Source of the DNA: Aplectana chamaeleonis
Lineage: Eukaryota > Nematoda > Chromadorea > Rhabditida > Cosmocercidae
Reading direction: 5' to 3'
Assembly (NCBI GenBank): GCA_029168955.1
Contig: JAPDOI010000183.1
Coordinates: 1,211,501-1,275,500 of the forward strand
DNA length: 64,000 nt
Shown: positions 59,947 to 64,000 of the stretch, piece after piece
How positions within the stretch are numbered: position 1 is the first letter of the stretch
Layout: every line of letters starts with the position of its first letter
Translations under genes and position numbers: made by a program
The notes under the pieces: generated by a model
What the model saw: only the letters and a program-made list of their open reading frames with translations
The model's database searches: none
What the model was told of the DNA's origin: nothing

Positions 59947-62900
59947 TTATTTTGCGGACGCTTTCGCTCCATTTATCATGATACAGTACGTTCCGTGAGA
60001 ATCCTTAAGGGTATGGTATTGCCCCGAAAGAGACTCGACACCAAGAACAAGCGATTTGGGATCTCTTCCATTATACTTTGGCCAGTATGTCGCTGGAATG
60101 CTGAAATTATATTAATTTTACACATATATGTTGCTATTGGTAATACAAAACTGGTTGTTTCACCCGGTGCTGGCGAAATCCCCAATGATTTTCATCACGT
60201 AATCCGAGAACTTCTGTTCCATTTCGAGCTGACTCTGTGAAATTTGTCATAACTTATACAAGCACTAAACAGTCTAATGCATTGTCGGAAAATCGCCCGC
60301 GCATGAAAATCCGAAATGATAAAAGTCTGCGCCCGTCCGACTCCGTCTGTGACCGGCTGCACCGCACTCAGTCGATAATCATGCAGCACACATTTTTTGT
60401 CGACTACGTTGTATTTCCCACCCGTAGCCTGTCCATAGGCACCAAATCTGTAGTCTGTCTATGGGCACTGGCTCAAAAACAACCCTTGTGACCATCTGTC
60501 GCCAGATTGGAGCAGATGGCCACAATCAACAGCAACTTTGTTAATCGAGTGCAATGTGGTTACCCAGACGCTGCCCTGTTCTCGAGGTGAAGCCTCACCT
60601 AAAATTGGCCCGAAAGTGACTGTCCGCCTAAGCGATCGCCGAACATGTCGATCGGCTGTCACGAAGGCGTTTTTTGTATTAGGAAATAGTTTAGCAGGAA
60701 TATTTGACAAATGGTGAGCTGATCAGCTTTTACAGCCATCTGAAAGCTCGTCCGAGATAATGCCTTCGCTGCGACTCGGAAAAATGAAAACATATTACAT
60801 GTAATATAAAAGGCCTGAATTAATATACATGTAATATAAATTGGCCAATGTATATTACTTGCAAATTATCTGGACCGATGTATGTTACATGTAATATATC
60901 GGTCAATCGCTCGCAGGCCAAATGTCGCAAGTAATATGTTTTCGATAGTGAAAACATAATACTTGTAACATAAGAGACGTTTACAATATACTTGTAATAC
61001 ATTTCCGTCAATGTAAGTTACATGTGAATTACCTCTACTCAAGTAAATTACATGTAGTATAAGTGTAACATAATTCAATCATCTCCAGCAACTGAGGGCC
61101 CATGCTGAACACCTTCTGCAAACCTGCACAGCAAACGGGCCGCCTCATACCTTAGTGATGAGGGCAGGTCCATTGCATTGACTTTCGACAGGATGGTCAC
61201 TCGCCCTGGCCGCTTCGTTGATCTCTCGCTCCTCATGATCCGTTTAAATCGTGTAGAGGATTAGACGGAGCGAGATGCAATATTTTTGAGCAAGCTTAAG
61301 CCCACTGCTTCTTGTATGAAGCTGTGGGATCCAAGCTTGCTGCTTCAGTCATGAAGCAGCAAGCTTTAAGCTTTTGAGATGTCCAAAAGAGCTTGAAGCT
61401 TGCTGATTCGTACCTGAAGCAGTAGCGTGGAACCTGCAGCTCCAACCCTTGAAGTATCGAGCTTCAACTTGCAGCTCTAAGTAAACTACATGAAATATAA
61501 GTGTATGTTACATGTAATATAAGTGTAGGTTACATGCGATATAAAGGTAATATACCTGAATGTCTCAAGTATCTTACACTTTATATTACATGTAACATGT
61601 TTTCATTTTTCTGAGAACCGCTTAAAATGCACCCCGACCGCTTTGGCGGACACCCCCGTTCGCACAGACTCTACGAAGGCACAACAATTCACCTGATCGT
61701 AGAGAAACGGGCTCGAAAACGGTCGTCCGAATTCGTATTCAATTTCGTAACCATGCATAACTCCCATCCATTTTGGCCATGGATTCGCAGACGACCTGCG
61801 GTGGAATTTTATACTCTCGTGTGGTAGAGCCGTCATTGTAAACTTGAGATTAACCTCTTTGTGAAATGATACATGTACAATGGACCAGAAATTCTGTCCG
61901 TAATTAGACTTGCAAACTCGTCAACAGCACAGTTGAATAGGAAGTCACTCACAAACTGTGCAACTCCGTCACGACGCCGTACTCTGCAAGCATAATAATT
62001 CCTAAAACTCCTTCAATGACTCAATCTACAACAGAATATTACTGACGACGGATCTGAATCATTAGACGATTTTTTATACGCATCCAGCAGTACCTCTTCA
62101 GCTTCAGAATTTTCAGAATATGGCATGAACGCCACTTTTATTGACTCATTGTATTGCTGTCTGAAACAATATTCCATTTTCATTTTACAAAGAATAATAC
62201 ACCAAGGACGTATAGAACCAACTCTGTTATAAGGGCAGCATTCTGTGGATCATCGGACGGAATGTTCGAGTTGAAACCAAAACCAGACTTTCGCAAATAG
62301 AAGGGGAGAAAGTAAGTTCCTTCGTTTTTCACATCGCCCATCAACACCGACACATCTCTTTTGACCTTTCCTTGACGTAGACGATCAAACACATCACCCT
62401 AGAATGATTCAAAAAGCAGTCTGGACGGGAAGCTCAACGGGAAGGGTGATGAACTGACAAGTTCATCGCGCTAAGGTGGACGCCCTTTGCATGCTCTAGA
62501 ATAGTATTTTGATTAAAGCCCAAATTCGAAGAGGTGGGGGGGGGGCGACAGGAAGGAGTGAAGGGTAAAGGATCATTGTTGTCATGGCTCTCCGTTCCAG
62601 ACACGGTAGAACCCTACCTCGAACTCAGCGCGCTGACGCTCATGACTTTTCCGTCTATCGATCAGTCACCAGTGCGCCGGTTTCCCCGTTTTCGCCCATC
62701 TTTTTGCGCTTTGGCACTTCAAGACTAACAACCCAATCTCTAACGTTAGCCTTATTTTGTGTTAACCTTCCGAAATGCTTTATCATCACGAGGTTTTTTT
62801 TTCAATTCCAATCGCGTTTTCACCACTAAATAAGGAAACTGAATCATCTGGAAAACTGTTCCTCATAAATTCATCGATCTAAAATGCAATGTGGGGGATG

Positions 62901-62997
62901 CAACACTTACTCTGAAGAAGTTCTTGTCTGCGCTTATTGGCCCGAAAGGAAACTGCATCATGTATGGAGTTTCACGACGAAGAAACTTGCTCTGCGT
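59947..62997 (-). CDS. Acetylcholinesterase-type carboxylesterase, gene 2 (3' exons)
   Basis: Seven minus-strand exons in order: 62997-62911, 62398-62223, 62160-62047, 61983-61855, 61795-61693, 60234-60164, 60100-59947. The first six have exactly the lengths and phases of gene 1 exons 9-14 (87, 176, 114, 129, 103, 71 nt). Catalytic Glu is in KNEG, His in [15 protein letters not shown]; the conserved Cys in FNC and GTYC are kept. The exons for signal peptide, choline-site Trp and catalytic Ser must lie right of 64000; none was seen in 62998-64000. The last exon is homologous through SLVLGVESL and GTYC but stops after KASAK, so it lacks the extra Cys and hydrophobic tail of gene 1, suggesting a soluble secreted form (inferred). 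The intron at 60235-61692 carries an ACATGTAATATA-family element. No frame breaks were found. Confidence 0.88.
60775..61615 (+). mobile_element. ACATGTAATATA-family element, complete copy
   Basis: TIRs of about 35 bp: TCGGAAAAATGAAAACATAT and TCTCAGAAAAATGAAAACAT on the other strand, both running into TACATGTAATATAAA. Internal AAGCTTGCTGCTTCA / TGAAGCAGCAAGCTT hairpin. It has no ORF of note and sits in the penultimate intron of gene 2. It provides the uninterrupted reference for the split copies at 24.4/29.5 kb and 47.5/53.9 kb. Confidence 0.8.
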
Positions 62998-63585
62998 CTG
63001 AAAGTCATAAATTTCAGTGATCAGGGTGAAAGATATTGGTTTCCAGAGCACACTCGTTGCTTTTTTTTAAAGCATCGACAAACAGTACTCAGGCAAACTC
63101 GAATGTCAACAGCAGTTTGACTCGCTCTTTTCTGGAGCAAACCGGCGAGGCAACTGATAATAATAATCAGGAATAACCATGCGAAGGCCTACGTGAATCG
63201 ATGGTGTTTATAAGCGATAGATTTAATGTCACAAGCTCTTTGTTTTCACTGAAGGAAAAAAGAGCTGGTAGATGTGGTACTACTTCTATAGATTTTTCTA
63301 TTTTTCATTTTCACTGGTTCATCAATCTTTCGGGATGATAGCAGGTTCTTTCGCTCTTCCATCTTTTTTTTCGTGTCTTCAGCAGGGCCCGTAGCAAATC
63401 CCTCTGATGTTGGGAACTGAGCGCTGCCTCCGCGCCATCAGCAGGTGACTCACGTCTAGGCAGCAAAACGTGAGCGCCTTCCTATCTCAATGCATGCGGG
63501 CCGCCACAGATAGTGACAATGGAGGCAGCTATTCGCAGACGGTATGTGAGTCACCCGTGGACGTAAGGTACCCAAGATGCCCAAG
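62998..63585. other. Gene 2 intron, upstream part in window
   Basis: No exon, repeat or RNA recognised. A T8 run lies near 63061. Confidence 0.35.
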
Positions 63586-63586
63586 C

Positions 63587-63810
63587 AACTCGTAGGGAGG
63601 AGCTTGGCGTGCTCGTTTTGATAAGGGGTAAACGGATGACCGTCTGGTGTTCCGGCCCCAGCCGGGCACATGGTAATCGATGCGGTGATGGCCATCAGCA
63701 TCGGATACCAGGTGCCCGTGCTGGGCCGGAATACCACACGGCCACTCGTTCACCTCTTATCAAAACGAGCCGCAACGCAGGCCATGCTCCTCCCTGCGAG
63801 CCGCTCGGGC
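63587..63810. repeat. Hairpin MITE
   Basis: Complementary arms GGGAGGAGCTTGGC...GCTCGTTTTGATAAG (63595) and CTTATCAAAACGAG...GCATGCTCCTCCC-like end (63795), including TGTTCCGGCCCCAGC against GCTGGGCCGGAATA, loop near 63690. Confidence 0.75.
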
Positions 63811-63871
63811 ATCGAGGGTAGGCGCTGAGTTCGGTGGTGGCGGCGTGATGTGCGAGGCAACCATTGAAATA

Positions 63872-64000
63872 GCATGCACTATACTTATGTCGAGTCGAGT
63901 CATCGAGTCTTGGTATCGACTGAAACAGTCGACATCGAGCCATTCGACTACTCGATTTTTCGGAATTTTGAAAAACCGAATTAGTCGAAAACTCGATTAT
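63872..64000 (+). repeat. TATACTT-ended repeat, second copy, cut by window end
   Basis: GCATGCACTATACTTATGTCGAGTCGAG onward matches 45362 onward at high identity, including the start of the 41-bp TTCGAA array. Confidence 0.85.

Overview
The window looks like a nematode genome, most likely clade V (strongylid or hookworm-like). This is inferred from short introns with TTTCAG-type acceptors, a Tc3-like transposase with a 59-bp intron, a BEL/Pao element with a phlebovirus-type envelope (known from Caenorhabditis Cer7-type elements and hookworm elements), RTE and Nematis/Penelope-type retroelements, and many TA-target foldback elements. No bacterial features are present. Species assignment is inference.

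Only two host genes could be supported. Gene 1 (+, 23353-39311) is a complete 15-exon acetylcholinesterase-type carboxylesterase of 596 aa with Ser/Glu/His triad, choline-site Trp and a hydrophobic C-terminal tail. Gene 2 (-, 59947 to beyond 62997) is a paralogue in the opposite orientation. Its seven 3' exons lie in the window; six have exactly the same lengths as in gene 1, but its last exon stops before the hydrophobic tail. The genes are tail to tail, about 20 kb apart.

Layout: 0.65-10.4 kb, a decayed BEL/Pao retroelement (- strand: gag, pol, env, plus an extra zinc-knuckle ORF), apparently inserted into a CR1-like LINE (10.44-11.6 kb). 12.2-14.4 kb, a 2.1-kb near-perfect palindrome. 15.06-15.99 kb, a 42-bp minisatellite. 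16-21 kb, AT-rich sequence with hairpins and TTCGAA-rich repeats. 21.0-22.6 kb, a Tc3-like element. 23.35-39.3 kb, gene 1; intron 1 (7.4 kb) holds an RTE LINE and MITEs, intron 8 (5.5 kb) a Penelope-like element, a minisatellite and (TA)117. 39.8-59.1 kb, nested foldback elements including a 6.1-kb one with inverted arrays of a 328-bp repeat and a 3.7-kb nest of palindromes with a relic ORF. 59.9-63.0 kb, gene 2. 63.6-64 kb, a hairpin and the start of another TATACTT-ended repeat.

The recurring theme is a set of elements ending in CAATACC and flanked by TA. The exact ends of one are fixed by an uninterrupted paralogous site elsewhere in the window. The most unexpected small-scale signal is a strongly strand-biased excess of the hexamer TCAATA along the BEL/Pao element, including its non-coding leader.
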